NCBI GenBank assembly: GCA_949987705.1
Contig: OX465282.1
Location: 14,186,501 to 14,250,500 of the forward strand
Source of the DNA: Thereva unica
Taxonomy: Eukaryota; Arthropoda; Insecta; Diptera; Therevidae
Direction of reading: 5' to 3'
Length of the DNA: 64,000 nucleotides
Below are positions 43,521 to 53,759 of this stretch, piece by piece; the first letter of the stretch is position 1; each line of letters starts with the position of its first letter. The translations under genes and the position numbers were made by a program. The notes under the pieces were generated by a model. That model had not been told where the DNA came from. It made no database searches and was given only the letters and a program-made list of their open reading frames with translations.

Positions 43521-44265
43521 CGAAAGAAAGAAAGAAGATGGCGGATCTAAGGATATGATGGTCTTACATCTCTCACTCCCAATGTCCTACTACGAATTTT
43601 AAGAGGTGACACAGTTAACTCTGCGCAAAGCCTAGCGAAAAGGAGGAGGAGGCTCTGCCTTCTCAAGTTCAAAGCTCACAAATATGAGGTACAGGAGTGT
43701 AGTATAATAGGCCAAGTAAAGTGGCCGCGGTACTTTTGGACCAATATCTCAACAAAGAAGAAGAGTCGATGTCACCAGCTTAGGGCTTAGTCAACAAAGA
43801 AGGTTGCGGCACTCTATCCAAAGCTGAGCAATATCAAGAGAAACCAGACCAGGCGGGTGGCGTATTCTACTACCCCGGGAGTCTCCATACTTACACCATA
43901 AGTTACAATCTGGAGGTACATATATGAAGTAAAATGAACTAAAAAATATGAGTGTGCATAAGACCACGCTTTAGAAGTAAAACTTTTGTGCCCAACGGCT
44001 AGTAATATGCAATAGATATAGTGGAAAGTCGGTCGGATCTATAGTACGCTTGAGAAAATTCAGGCCAACGACAGATGCAGGAAGAATAGTGACGAATCTA
44101 CTGACGGACTTGATACAAATTCTATTTGAAAACATCAATATTTATAAATTCCTATTTACATTAAAACCTAAAAGTAACCGAGTAAAAATAATTTTTATTG
44201 GCTAATTTTCTTAAAAGCATACACGCGGTGCACCTAGTACGTATAGCATATAAGTGCGCATCCCA
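43521..44265. other. No intact gene; possible retroelement remnant
   Basis: Around 43600-43900 plus-strand frames are lysine/arginine-rich (for example LAKRRRRLCLLKFKAHKYEV) and could be a LINE remnant, but I cannot assign it. 43900-44265 shows nothing. Confidence 0.3.
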
Positions 44266-44850
44266 CACGGGTATGCACGCTTCCGCCACAGGCATGGATA
44301 CTACCGCCACAGGCACGAAAATCTAAACATTCGCCTCATGGAAGTAAGCTGGTGACATATGCAAGCGTACATGCATTGCATTCAGAGGTTCATAAAATTG
44401 CATGGTTTTTTCCGTCCCGGCTTTCACACATAGACATAGCCCGAAAATCTAAGTAACGAGTGCATACAAGGTGATGTGTTTGTTGTGCATACTTGTGTGT
44501 GCTATTTCGAATGCGGCATTACAGAAAAAGTTAAAAGTAGTCCGACCTTTGCGTGGCATGCATTCCATTCATGGAACATTCCGTCAGGCCGCATTTGAAT
44601 ACACACACTTCTATATTATTTATCAACGAATTGAACGCATGTACGCTTGGATATGTCACCAGCTGTATGCATGCTCCGCTCCCGCTACGATCATTAATAA
44701 TTGCATCCGCATCAGCATAGACTATTCCAAACCCAGGTATTGTTTTACCAAGCAGTCCGCCAACCACATACCATGAAGCTTTACCTTCGCGAACGGGAGC
44801 CAGTCTACTTGAGTATGGTATTGGCACCCTTTATGGCCACCTAGCCAATT
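44266..44850. mobile_element. Foldback-family copy with an internal hairpin
   Basis: The block near 44718-44840 matches 25640-25770 (GACTATTCCAAACCC, ACCAAGCAGTCCGCCAACCA, TGGCACCCTTTATGG). GCACGAAAATCTAAACATT at 44310 matches GCATGAAAATCTAAATATC at 25563. Internally, AGCTGGTGACATATGCAAGC (44348 on) is inverted at 44638-44666 with few changes, giving a stem around a ~270-bp loop. No transposase. Confidence 0.5.
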
Positions 44851-46230
44851 ACCTGATTACTTCGTCCCATACAATCTTTTAGGGAGCCAATTAATTTTAA
44901 AGGGGGCAAAAAGATATGCAATCAACCTTTTTTCAAATTCTTCTTTCTATGCGTAGTCGAAAATAATTTATTTTGGCTGATTAAACCGAATTCGAAGCAT
45001 AAAGTTGAAAAAACATTTTTTACAAACCTTTATATTTTCAGTCGATGTAGGGATAGTTTCAGCCCTTTACTATTATCCCTTATCATAACATTTGCTTTGT
45101 TATAAATCAACCACTTTTGAATATAAATGTTGCAAAAAATGTATTTTATTAGATTGTTTTTGATTATAATTAAAATTATCGCGAAAACACTTAAAAAGGG
45201 AAATTTTTAAGCATATTTAAAGATGACATCCATATTTTAAGACTGTGGGACCCTGATTTTCGTAATCAGCGACCCAAAAAACATATCAGGAACGGTTTTC
45301 ACAACAGTGTAATGTTTTGACATAAACGATTCGTCGATTTATGCAAGTTAAAAAAAATTGTAATTTAAAAAGGGGAAAGGTCCAGCACATCTCACCAAAG
45401 GGGAAGTGGGTGACAATTTTAAACAACAGCACCTCACACATTTAATTCACCACTCCCTTTTGGTATTCTAAGCACCCAAACCACCGCCGAAAATTCTTCT
45501 CGTATATATGCCGCTTCCAATATGTCAGTCAAGTGTCCGCGGCATAAGCCCGGCCAATGACCAAACCACAAGAAAAATCTGAAATAATTCACCTCTACAG
45601 AATGGTGAATTTGTATTCCTATACATAATGAGATAAAGCAAAGTCCGGGCGACAACGTAGCTAACATGCCAGAAAATCTATGCAGTAAGGCAGAGTGTAT
45701 TTTAACTGTTGCACACACAGCCCCGAGTGTAATCGTCTCTTGTACCCCGTCCGCCCCTTTTCCCATCGTTATACGAAAGTTCTGACGATTTTTCATGTGT
45801 GAGAGCGTTACACGAATGAAATTGATTCACTCTCATGTAAATTTTTTTAAGCAAACGTCCCTAAAGAAGTTTTACTTCAAAAATGAGGTTAGATGGGCCT
45901 TCAATCAGCCAATGAGATGATTCGTTGACCCGTCTCTCTCTCTTTGAGACAAGAAAACCTGAAACAACGAAGCTTGTTCTTAGCTAAATTCAATTTCCTT
46001 ACTTACCACACAAAATGTCACAGATGCATCCTATTTTTATTAATTGACGTTAATTTGCTCCCTCTCATGTTACTTAACACCTCTTGTTGCACCAAGAAAA
46101 TTTTGGGATAACTCATAAATCATTGCAGAACTCTATGCTGACTCAGTCATTCCAAATGAAGTTTATTCGATCACTACTAGTAAGTATGACAAGAACGAAG
46201 GAATGCTATCCAGGTGGGATAAGTAGAACG
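44851..46230. other. No gene recognised
   Basis: AT-rich sequence. The minus-strand frame 45434-45796 (120 codons) has hydrophobic stretches but no family that I recognise and no splice context. A TC run lies at about 45931-45943. Confidence 0.4.
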
Positions 46231-46312
46231 GCAAATGGTCATAGCCAGTGTGTGGAATCGAGCCGCCAAACTCTGGGATGGTAGTCGATTGCTTTAACCT
46301 ATAGACTATCAA
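46231..46312 (-). mobile_element. tRNA-derived SINE head
   Basis: On the minus strand, GATAGTCTATAGGTTAAAGC (A-box-like) and GGCGGCTCGATTCCACA (B-box GGCTCGATTCC) stand at tRNA spacing around ACTACCATCCCAGAGTT. The block CGACTACCAT matches the SINE at 52940-53012 (CTGACTACCATT). Confidence 0.6.
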
Positions 46313-48021
46313 GACCAGCGAATATGAAGTGGTAAAAAGTTGTGTAAACTGAAAGTTTTAAGTTAATACAAACTATTCAACGTAAGATTGAAAAAATAAA
46401 AGAGAAATATCAGAGATAAAATTAAGGATGAAATTTACATTTGATATAGCTTTGTTAATGTTTACACAATTACATACATAAATAAACACAACAAAAAAAC
46501 ATACATATAACCCTTACAAGAAAAGCAAAGATACCAATCCTTATCCTTAAAACTCAATTCCTTAAAAGCCACATCATAAGGCTCCTCTCACTTTTCCTTT
46601 CTTGTTGTACAACCCTAACCATCCGCAACATCAATATATACATACATATACATATAAAATGTGTACACATACATACATACATACATATAGTTCAAAGATT
46701 TTTACCCTTGAAGCCCAAAGCTATTTTACAGGGTAATCTTAAATCTTTCAGAAGTTAGAAGTTACCATATACCATCTGTGCCAGCCCCCCCCCCCCTCAT
46801 ACCCCGCAAAATTCAACGCAGCAAAGCTAATTGAAACAGAAATGTCGCCTTGCGTACCGCTTTACAAAAAGGACATGTCTCCCCTGTCTTAAGCCAACAA
46901 CAGCAAAGAAGGAAAAAGAAACATGAAGAAAAGTTAAGCTTCCTTTGATCCTGAAAATATATTTTTCAAGTATCCTCGGCTATTTTTATGTGTGTGTGTG
47001 TGTGCTCCTCTTGCTTGAATGTCCTTCTTGTTTATGCCTTTAACTATACTGACCCATTCTCGGGTGGTTCGTCCTGGGTGGTAAGGATGAAACAAGACAT
47101 ACACACACATACATATAAAAGCGGACTACAAACGCTTCTGGATATTGTCGATTTTCAAAAGGCAGCCGGATCCTCCCCTCTGTCCGCACCTATTCTGTGT
47201 GTTGTCCCTGGCGCGTTACTAGTATTTTTTTAGACGTCCTTCGGGGTAAAAAGAAGAAGTAAAAAAACCGCCTTTTTCCCGTCCTTTTTGTACTTTATTT
47301 TTTTTTTTCTGCACTACTACTGTTCGCCTTGAAGGAAAGCGCCTGTAATAAATTTAAATGGAAAACCTCCTTTTTTCCTCTAAATTAGACTTAATTTTCT
47401 CAATTTTCTAAGGACTCTCCGCATTCTTCCCTTTCGCTCATTATCTTGTAGGTATGTATGTGTGTGTGTGTGTACGTTGGCAAATGGTTATCTCATCGAA
47501 TTTAATGGAGCCACAATATGATAAATTATTTTGCAGCACTTAGAACAGGAAACTAAACTCAGTGGCGGCGACCTAGGCTGGGCCTAGGGAGGGGGCGGCG
47601 GTTTTCGTGGCGGTTATTGCTAAAACGTTTATCGTTTAATTAGTGGTAATTACTATCTTGATCGGAGTCGATGCCAAATTATTTATCATGATTATTTGCA
47701 ATGCGGAATTACATAATTGTAATTGATTACGAAAATGCCGAGTTATTTTTAATTGCTTTGGGGTTGGTTTTAACAAAGGATTTTCTTTGGAAACGCTATG
47801 ACCTTCCTTTTTAATAGATGGAGTAGTTGGAGGGCATAGCTTTAAATGATTGATTCTGTTGGGCCTAATTGTGTTTCCTTGCAAGAAAACAATTGAAGGT
47901 GTAACAATAAAAACAATCAGAATGCATGGTTGATAGCACCAGTAAGTAATACTATTCCTTTCTTGCCCCCTACAATGTAGCTGGACCACTGCCTAGTAAG
48001 CGCAAATTTGCCATATCAATT
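46313..48021. other. Non-coding with microsatellites
   Basis: It contains CATA tetranucleotide runs at about 46664-46688, C12 at 46785-46796, TG runs at about 46987-47004 and 47456-47473, and a T-rich stretch near 47293. A G-rich patch at 47562-47606 starts CAGTGGCGGCGACCTAGG, which resembles one end of an hAT element, but I found no partner end. No gene. Confidence 0.5.
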
Positions 48022-48204
48022 TTAGTAGGTACTGGAACACTTGAGACTGAGAACTAGATCAGATTAATCACATGTCATTATGACCTTTTCATTACATTTT
48101 TATTACCTAATAATAAGTGATAATGACATGTAATTATTAGTAATAGGTACTTCCGCGTCCACTGACCTAGTTCGCAGGCCCATGTATTCCAATACCTACT
48201 AATC
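48022..48204. mobile_element. MITE with TAGTAGGTACTGGAA inverted ends
   Basis: TTAGTAGGTACTGGAACACT (48022 on) faces TATTCCAATACCTACTAA (to 48202), giving TIRs of about 40 imperfect bp. The central part is itself partly palindromic (AATCACATGTCATTATGACC versus GATAATGACATGTAATTATT). Related ends occur at 14440-14575 and 60157-60228. Confidence 0.7.
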
Positions 48205-48239
48205 TACCATTCCAACCTATCCAGCTTATAGGATGAAAC

Positions 48240-49035
48240 TGTCTATTTCATTTCATTTCATTTCTTGTTAAGGGGTGCCTTGGCGGGCACTGCGACCTAT
48301 TTGTTTGGTCTATTGTGCCATCCCCGGCTTTAAAAACCATCAACGTTAAGGCTTCTAATATAGCTTAAAACTGATTTAGGATTTCTATCGCAAATCTCCC
48401 TCGGAGTAGGGAAGTCACGATGGAGGAGGCTCAGTCTCTTCGCTGTGGCCTCACAGTCGCACAGCAAGTGCTCCGCGGTTTCGGGAACCCGCAGAACCGA
48501 CAGCCAGAGTCGGCCACCAGACCTATTTTGTTAAGATGGTAGTTAAGCGAACAGTGACCCGTCAGGAGCTCTGTTATTATTTTAAGCTCCCACCTCTTGA
48601 GATTTAAAAGTTTGCAAGCTTTAGCTTTATCGATTTGGATGAATTTTTTAGCCTGATGAGCACCCTGGGTCCTTATCCAGCTATGAAGAAACATCTGGTC
48701 GGCCTAATTTTTTATGGCCGTTTTTACGTGACAGCTTGCTAAGCAACAGAAAGGTTCTCGAAAGGTGTCTCCTGGCTTAAAGGAGAATAGCTCCAGTAGA
48801 CGCAGTGCCCCCGCCAGAGCCTCTTTTTTAACCATTAGGTGTAGCGGAGGGAGGTTCAGTAGGGCCTCCATAGTCGCAGTCGGACAGGTGCTTTTGACCC
48901 CTGTAATACCAATACAGGCCAGTCTTTGTACACTGACCAGGTTAATCATAGCACCCTTTTGTTTGGTTTTGGCCCACCATGCGATGGATACGTGGGATGA
49001 ATGCATATGTGGGATGCATATAGCCAAAACATTAG
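48240..49035 (-). pseudogene. Antisense I/LOA-like LINE C-terminus and 3' end
   Basis: Minus-strand blocks: SVQRLACIGITGVKSTCPTA and LLNLPPLHLMVKKEALAGAL (49027-48790), as found after the RT in I/LOA-like LINEs. Then come ELKIITELLTGHCSLNYHLN and SGCRFCGFP, and after a frameshift AEHLLCDCEA, the C-terminal CCHC knuckle. RNase H, normally between these blocks, is absent, so part has been deleted. The 3' end is the TTTCAT/ATGAAA repeat at about 48246-48265. Further pieces of the same element lie at 49480-50285 and 51923-52330. Confidence 0.75.
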
Positions 49036-49079
49036 CCTAGGTTTGAGGCCTAAGGTTTTTCCTACAAAAAGCTATAGGT

Positions 49080-49150
49080 TTCTCTCAAGCTGGTCGCCGA
49101 TTACAATAACAGAGATCCGTGATTTGAATCACCCTCGAAGCATGGCTCTT
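49080..49150 (+). mobile_element. Degenerate tRNA-derived SINE head
   Basis: AGCTGGTCGCCGATTACAAT, then GATCCGTGATTTGAATCACC, carries a B-box-like element and matches the anticodon/B-box part of the SINE heads at 4391-4475 and 52940-53012. It interrupts the antisense LINE. Confidence 0.4.
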
Positions 49151-49199
49151 TATCTTTTCAGATAGAAGAAGAAGCCCTCGAGGCGAGAAAAGTATATTT

Positions 49200-50285
49200 T
49201 ATTTTATGAAAGACTAGCGCTTAGAGATAAAGCCCTTTTGTACCGTCGACCGTTCTATCATAGAGTGTAATGTCAGATATCAAGCACTAGTCGGAAAGAT
49301 AGTAAGAGAGAAGCATGAAAGAAGCGACAACGCCAAGACGTTGAAGAAGGCCGGACTTGAGTGATGTTCAGAAGCTCTTTGATAAACAATCTTCTAAGCC
49401 ACATCAGAGTAGGACATTCAGAGAGAACATTTGTGGAAGCTACATATGTCGTCTTTCATGCATAGTACTTTGATGGATGTGGAAGTGGTACCGAGGCCCT
49501 TCCATGACAACCTTAGTTCTGCCCCATTTAGAGAGTGATAACGCCCCTTAAATCAGATTCCGTTGAGGACGTCACAATGTCCTTTGTCTATATTGGAGCA
49601 GTTCGATGAACACTAAAGTCTCAAAGCACTGTTTGCATCAGACAGATCCCCATAGCTTCAGTATTGAAATGGAAAACAAGTTATTACATTCTAGAGGATC
49701 GACGTGACGCCTAGTAGAGCTTTCCAGTTCAACCTCTTATCCAGTGGTACTCCCAGATATTTGGCTGAGTAGTTATAGTTAACTGTTGTGTCTTAGATAC
49801 AAATATGATCCACGGCCAGTTTTTAACGTATAGAAAAGAGACTAAGATGGCCTTACTTGGAATGATTAACAGGCCACCATCATCTGAGTACTGCTCTCAT
49901 GGGCTCAAGTGAAACTTCCCCGAAACACTGATGACAAGATCATCTGCATAGTCGATAAAACATAGAAACCAGATTCGTATAGTTTGGTTTTTGACCAAAT
50001 CACCGACAGTGAGCACATTAACACATTGAGGTTAGCCCTTGCCTTGACACTAACGGTGGAGTTACCCAGGATAAAAGAAATGTTCCGCCCTAGAAGCATT
50101 GCATGAAGGAGTGTCAGGAAAATTTCATCACCTCCTATGGATTTCTAAAGTTGAAAAGATACCACTGACCATTTAACTTGGTCTTGGTTGAACATGTCTT
50201 AAGACAGGCTTAGAGAATATCCGTCAGGAGTTGCCCTAACACTGTAATTACCATCCAGGATATAAGGGTTCTGGTAAATCGATCG
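49200..50285 (-). pseudogene. Antisense LINE reverse transcriptase remnant
   Basis: On the minus strand the catalytic block FIDYADDLVISVF is readable (near 49945), and further on YSAKYLGVPLDKRLNWKALL (near 49735), the post-catalytic Y-L-G-V block. Stops and shifts are frequent elsewhere. The upstream part of this LINE continues at 51923, beyond the RTE-like insertion. Confidence 0.65.
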
Positions 50286-51912
50286 ATCTTCTTTCTTCGC
50301 CGCCCTGAATGGTTCATTTACACAGGAACCTCAGGAAACCAGCAACAATGCACAGCCTATAAGAATCACCACCCGAGCCCCATCCAAGACGGAAATAGTA
50401 ACCGCAATTCATGCGATGGCCAATGGTAAAGCAGCTGGGAAAGATGGCATCCCGCCAGAATTGTTGAAAGCCGATTCAAGCCTCATAGCAGATGCGCTTC
50501 AGCCAATCCTGGAAATAGCATGGAACACCTGTACCTTTCCGGAGGATTGGACGGAAGGTATCATAGTCAAAATACCAAAAAAGGGGGACCTAACAATATG
50601 CGACAACTGGAGAGGCATCTGTTTACTATCTACAGTGGGCAAAATTTTGTCCCATATATTACTATCTAGGATAAGTGAGGCAGTAGACCGAACGCTTAGG
50701 AGGCAACAGGCCGGATTCAGGAAGGGCCGCTCATGTATTGATCATATCAACACCTTACGAATAATAGTGGAGCAGTCTACTGAATTCCGATCCCCCCTTT
50801 ACCTTGCTTTTGTAGACTATGAGAAAGCGTTCGACTCGGTTAATAGGAGCTTCATTTGGCAGGCACTACGGCGACGTGGACTGCCTGATAAAATAATAGA
50901 ATTGATAAAAGCCCTATATAACAATTCCAAATGCAGAGTTCTCCATAATGGAAAATTATCCGACAGCTTCGAGGTGAGCTCAGGAGTACGACAAGGATGC
51001 CTACTCTCGCCTTTACTATTTCTTATAGTAATAAATGACATCCTTGTCGCCGCTCTAGATAGTAGAACAGGCGGCATACAATGGGGTTTGTTAGACCGCC
51101 TTAAGGATCTCGACTACGCCGATGATATCTGTTTGCTGGCCCACAGACACCAGGACCTCAAAAACATGCTTAACAATTTGGCAACAGAAAGTAGTCCAGC
51201 AGGCTTAAGGCTAAATCCAACTAAAACTAAAGAAATGCGGATAAATGCAAACACCATTGAACGGACTGCGCTGAATAACCGTGACGTGGAACTGGTCGAT
51301 AAATTCTGCTACCTCGGTAGTATTATTACCGAAAATGGCGGTGCAGAAGAAGATGTCAGTTCCAGAATAAATAAAGCACGAGGCGCATATGCATGCCTGT
51401 TCCGCATATGGAGATCAACGGAGATCTCAACTAACACCAAGTTGCGGCTGTTCAACTCCAACGTGAAGGCAGTACTTTTGTACGGTTGCGAAACATGGAA
51501 AGTCACCCAATTCATCACAGGGCGCCTACAAGTCTTCGTCAACAGATGCCTGCGTCGTATCCTAAAAATCCGCTGGCAGGATAGAATTTCAAACGAAGAA
51601 CTTTGGCGCCGTGCCGGCCAAGAAAGAATAGACGACCAAATCAGACGAAGGAAATGGAATTGGGTTGGACACACCTTGCGACGCGAAAACGAAAATCTAG
51701 CCAAGCAGGCCCTCGACTGGAATCCGCAAGGATCCCGTCGAGTCGGAAGACCTAGGACAACATGGAGGAGAACCCTACTAGCAGAAGCCGCAACAACTGG
51801 GAGATCCTGGTCGGAGCTGAGAGCTGTCGCGCAAAACAGAGTCCGCTGGAGGGCAACTGTTTCCGCCCTATGTCCCATGAGGGATTAAAGGAGCACAATG
51901 AATGAATGAATG
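50286..51912 (+). mobile_element. RTE-like LINE, 5'-truncated, with 10-bp target-site duplication
   Basis: AAATCGATCG occurs directly before (50276-50285) and after (51913-51922) the insert, which ends in an AATG-repeat tail (about 51897-51912). It starts inside the ORF, so it is 5'-truncated and lacks the endonuclease. It sits inside an older antisense I/LOA-like LINE whose sequence continues on both sides. The copy at 14622-15131 and the fragment at 1576-1645 share its 3' end. Confidence 0.92.
50416..51888 (+). CDS. RTE-like LINE reverse transcriptase (490 codons, open)
   Basis: An intact reverse-transcriptase frame. The ATG at 50416 is an internal Met, since the frame is open upstream from at least 50287. 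Motifs: GKAAGKDGIPPELL (residues 4-17), QQAGFRKGRSCIDH (97-110), motif A FVDYEKAFDSV (132-142), motif B SGVRQGCLLSPLLF (189-202), catalytic DYADDICLL (233-241), CYLGSI thumb block (near 300), LYGCETW, and the C-terminal R-R-x-W-N-W-V-G-H arm with GRPRTTWRRTLLAE. No RNase H, as expected for RTE-like LINEs. The lack of stops suggests a young insertion. The endonuclease half is missing, so it is not autonomous. Confidence 0.9.
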   Translation: MANGKAAGKDGIPPELLKADSSLIADALQPILEIAWNTCTFPEDWTEGIIVKIPKKGDLTICDNWRGICLLSTVGKILSHILLSRISEAVDRTLRRQQAGFRKGRSCIDHINTLRIIVEQSTEFRSPLYLAFVDYEKAFDSVNRSFIWQALRRRGLPDKIIELIKALYNNSKCRVLHNGKLSDSFEVSSGVRQGCLLSPLLFLIVINDILVAALDSRTGGIQWGLLDRLKDLDYADDICLLAHRHQDLKNMLNNLATESSPAGLRLNPTKTKEMRINANTIERTALNNRDVELVDKFCYLGSIITENGGAEEDVSSRINKARGAYACLFRIWRSTEISTNTKLRLFNSNVKAVLLYGCETWKVTQFITGRLQVFVNRCLRRILKIRWQDRISNEELWRRAGQERIDDQIRRRKWNWVGHTLRRENENLAKQALDWNPQGSRRVGRPRTTWRRTLLAEAATTGRSWSELRAVAQNRVRWRATVSALCPMRD

Positions 51913-51922
51913 AAATCGATCG

Positions 51923-52330
51923 TGGAAAGAGCTCCCTGAGCCGGCCTCTCAAGGTTTCTTTCTGGTTAGAGGTGTATGAGCCATCCTCCTTTTTAAGAAG
52001 ATCTACTCCGTTGGAAAAGTCCTTGCAGAGGTGCTTTTGGAGTCTATGTCCGTCTGCTAGAGTATGCAGGCTCTCAAAATGCTTCCGCCAGGCAATTTTT
52101 TTTGGAACGTCTCAGATCTTTGTTCATCTTCCTAATGCCCAGCATTCTTTGCCTTTCTTCTTCTGACTTTTCTACACATTGCAGCAAGTCTGTCATTCCA
52201 GCAGGAACCTTTACATGATAACTAGTAGGAAGAGACAGCATTGGCAGGCGGAGGAGATCAGCACCTCAGTGAGCCGTCTCCAGTTGATACAATGAGTTAA
52301 TAGAAGCCGCTAGCAGGTCCGTTTTAAAGG
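51923..52330 (-). pseudogene. Antisense LINE endonuclease-RT linker
   Basis: Minus-strand reading: GMTDLLQCVEKSEEERQRML, then FESLHTLADGHRLQKHLCKD and LLKKEDGSYTSNQKETLRGR, LRELFPRS. This is the linker with the (L)KKEDGSYT...ETL...L...FP block that precedes the RT in I/LOA-like LINEs. It is the upstream part of the element continued at 49200-50285. Confidence 0.7.
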
Positions 52331-52715
52331 CCATGGGCTATTAACCTATATCCATGGAATTCTGCATAACTGGATCTAGATCGTAACCTAGATTCATAGG
52401 TAAAAGAATTTAGATCAAAGTGAGTAGACCATGACCTAGTTCTCACACTCAACCGGCCCCATACCTACTCAAGCCCCTATAACTTAGACTGGTTGGAACC
52501 AGGGAAGACACGTGGATACATGGGAGCTACACACCTGATGTACATTTGGTTCGAGAATTAGACCTCGTCCAGAACGCGCTCTTTTTTGGATCTTGTCGAA
52601 GAGAAGCCTGCTATTAAGGGGAAGATGAAGCAATTCCTCCCTTCCTGGGCTTTGCATCCCATATTGGCAAGATCTACTTGTATATTATTCATAACATGAA
52701 ATTCAAGAATACCGT
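52331..52715. other. No gene seen
   Basis: At about 52470-52490 CATACCTACTCAAG resembles one end of the 48022-48204 MITE family; no opposite end was found. Otherwise nothing. Confidence 0.35.
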
Positions 52716-53015
52716 CACCTCTACGTTAGTTACATTAGGGCTCCCCCAGGTATAGTGGTAAGCACAACCAACAAAGAATTGTTGGTTTGTCTTGCGACAG
52801 AACACTCCCACTTGAGACAGACACATTGGAGGTGCCGTTTCAGACCGTGAGATCTGCCCTGCCCTTCACTCAATTGTAGGATTTTTTTGTAAGGGGGAGT
52901 TATCTAGGATCGATGTATAGAAAGACGAAGCATCATTCCGCGGAATGGATTCAAACCACTGACCTTTGTAATGGTAGTCAGGCGTCTTAACCCCGAGACT
53001 ACCGATTCGTGGGGC
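52716..53015 (-). mobile_element. tRNA-derived SINE, best-preserved copy
   Basis: On the minus strand, from about 53012, CGGTAGTCTCGGGGTTAAG (A-box region), CGCCTGACTACCATTACAAA and GTCAGTGGTTTGAATCC (B-box GGTTTGAATCC) follow each other as in a tRNA gene. About 200 bp of unrelated body follows, including CTAGATAACTCCCCCTTACA. The tRNA-like head has no CCA end and no terminator directly after it, so it is a SINE and not a tRNA gene. The identity of the parent tRNA is not certain. Confidence 0.7.
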
Positions 53016-53087
53016 TCCCAAACAGAGAGTTTTGTCCAAAAAACCAAACCTTTCTGCGGCTTCTGTCGTATATTTGCCTTGAGTTAA

Positions 53088-53165
53088 GTTAAGTTGAGTT
53101 TGTGTTTAGTGAAGAGTTTAGTTAAGAGTTGAATTAAGTTGAGATAAGTTGAGTGGAGTTACGCC
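53088..53165. repeat. TTGAGTTAAG-type minisatellite
   Basis: Short variants of GTTAAGTTGAGTT repeat about seven times (GAGTTAAGTTAAGTTGAGTT ... GATAAGTTGAGTGGAGTT). Confidence 0.65.
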
Positions 53166-53490
53166 TTCCGCGCATGCTATTCATACAGGATCATGTCAAA
53201 CGACGAAACTAGTGAAAGAAAGCATGCGTGTCTATGATCTAGAATATCGTAGAGGAGAGCCTAAACAGTGTGACGTATGGATTGTCAAGGGAAGAGGGAC
53301 GAGTCTGTAGACCTACAGGCTTGTCATAAACATGGAGGGATCTGTTACGGGGAGCATGACGAAGCGAGTTACCACAGCGCAGTTCTTGAGTGGAAATGGA
53401 GGATTTAGGTTCGCGTATAGCTCTGCAACCATCGTAGTTTGTATTGAGTGCATGGAACCTTTCAATGCGCTACTGAATCCGTGTAATGAA

Positions 53491-53599
53491 GGGTGTCTTC
53501 GAAAATGCATCACTGCGGTATTACTGCAATATTCAGCAATTAGAACTCTGTGGCTGAATATTGCAGTGATACCGCAGGGATGCATTTTCGAAGACACCC
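53491..53599. mobile_element. 109-bp hairpin MITE with 47-bp near-perfect stem
   Basis: 53491-53537 and 53553-53599 are inverted copies with two differences in 47, around a 15-nt loop. The ends are GGGTGTCTTCGAAAATGC. GAA stands on both sides, a possible 3-bp target duplication. It lies within or at the edge of a mariner-like transposase fragment. If transcribed, it would form a hairpin of pre-miRNA-like size. Confidence 0.85.
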
Positions 53600-53758
53600 G
53601 AAGGTGGAATTTCTGCCATATTTTTTACAATAAGCATGCATTATAATTGAACGATTGTTTTCAATGTAAAGCTCTACAATTTCAGCGTGTTCTTTCGGTA
53701 TTAATTGACTTATAGCTAAAATGGTACTGAATGACGTTTCAGAATCGTGTACATTCAT
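53600..53758 (-). pseudogene. Mariner-like transposase N-terminal fragment (DUF4817-like)
   Basis: The minus-strand frame contains LIPKEHAEIVELYIENNRSI followed by a Tyr/Lys-rich helix and YGRNST. This resembles the N-terminal helix-turn-helix (often called DUF4817) of mariner-like transposases in insects. The reading stops at the hairpin MITE, beyond which I see no catalytic D-D-D/E region. It is an N-terminal remnant only. Confidence 0.6.
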
Positions 53759-53759
53759 C

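Noticed and set aside
47562..47606. hAT-like terminus CAGTGGCGGCGACC
   Set aside because: No opposite end or 8-bp duplication was found nearby.
51309..51878. 189-codon minus-strand frame opposite the RTE-like RT
   Set aside because: Shadow of the real plus-strand reverse transcriptase. A similar shadow is seen opposite 14622-15131.
52940..53012. Possible functional tRNA gene on the minus strand
   Set aside because: A- and B-box-like motifs are present, but the acceptor stem does not pair convincingly and no T-run terminator follows. A SINE head fits better.
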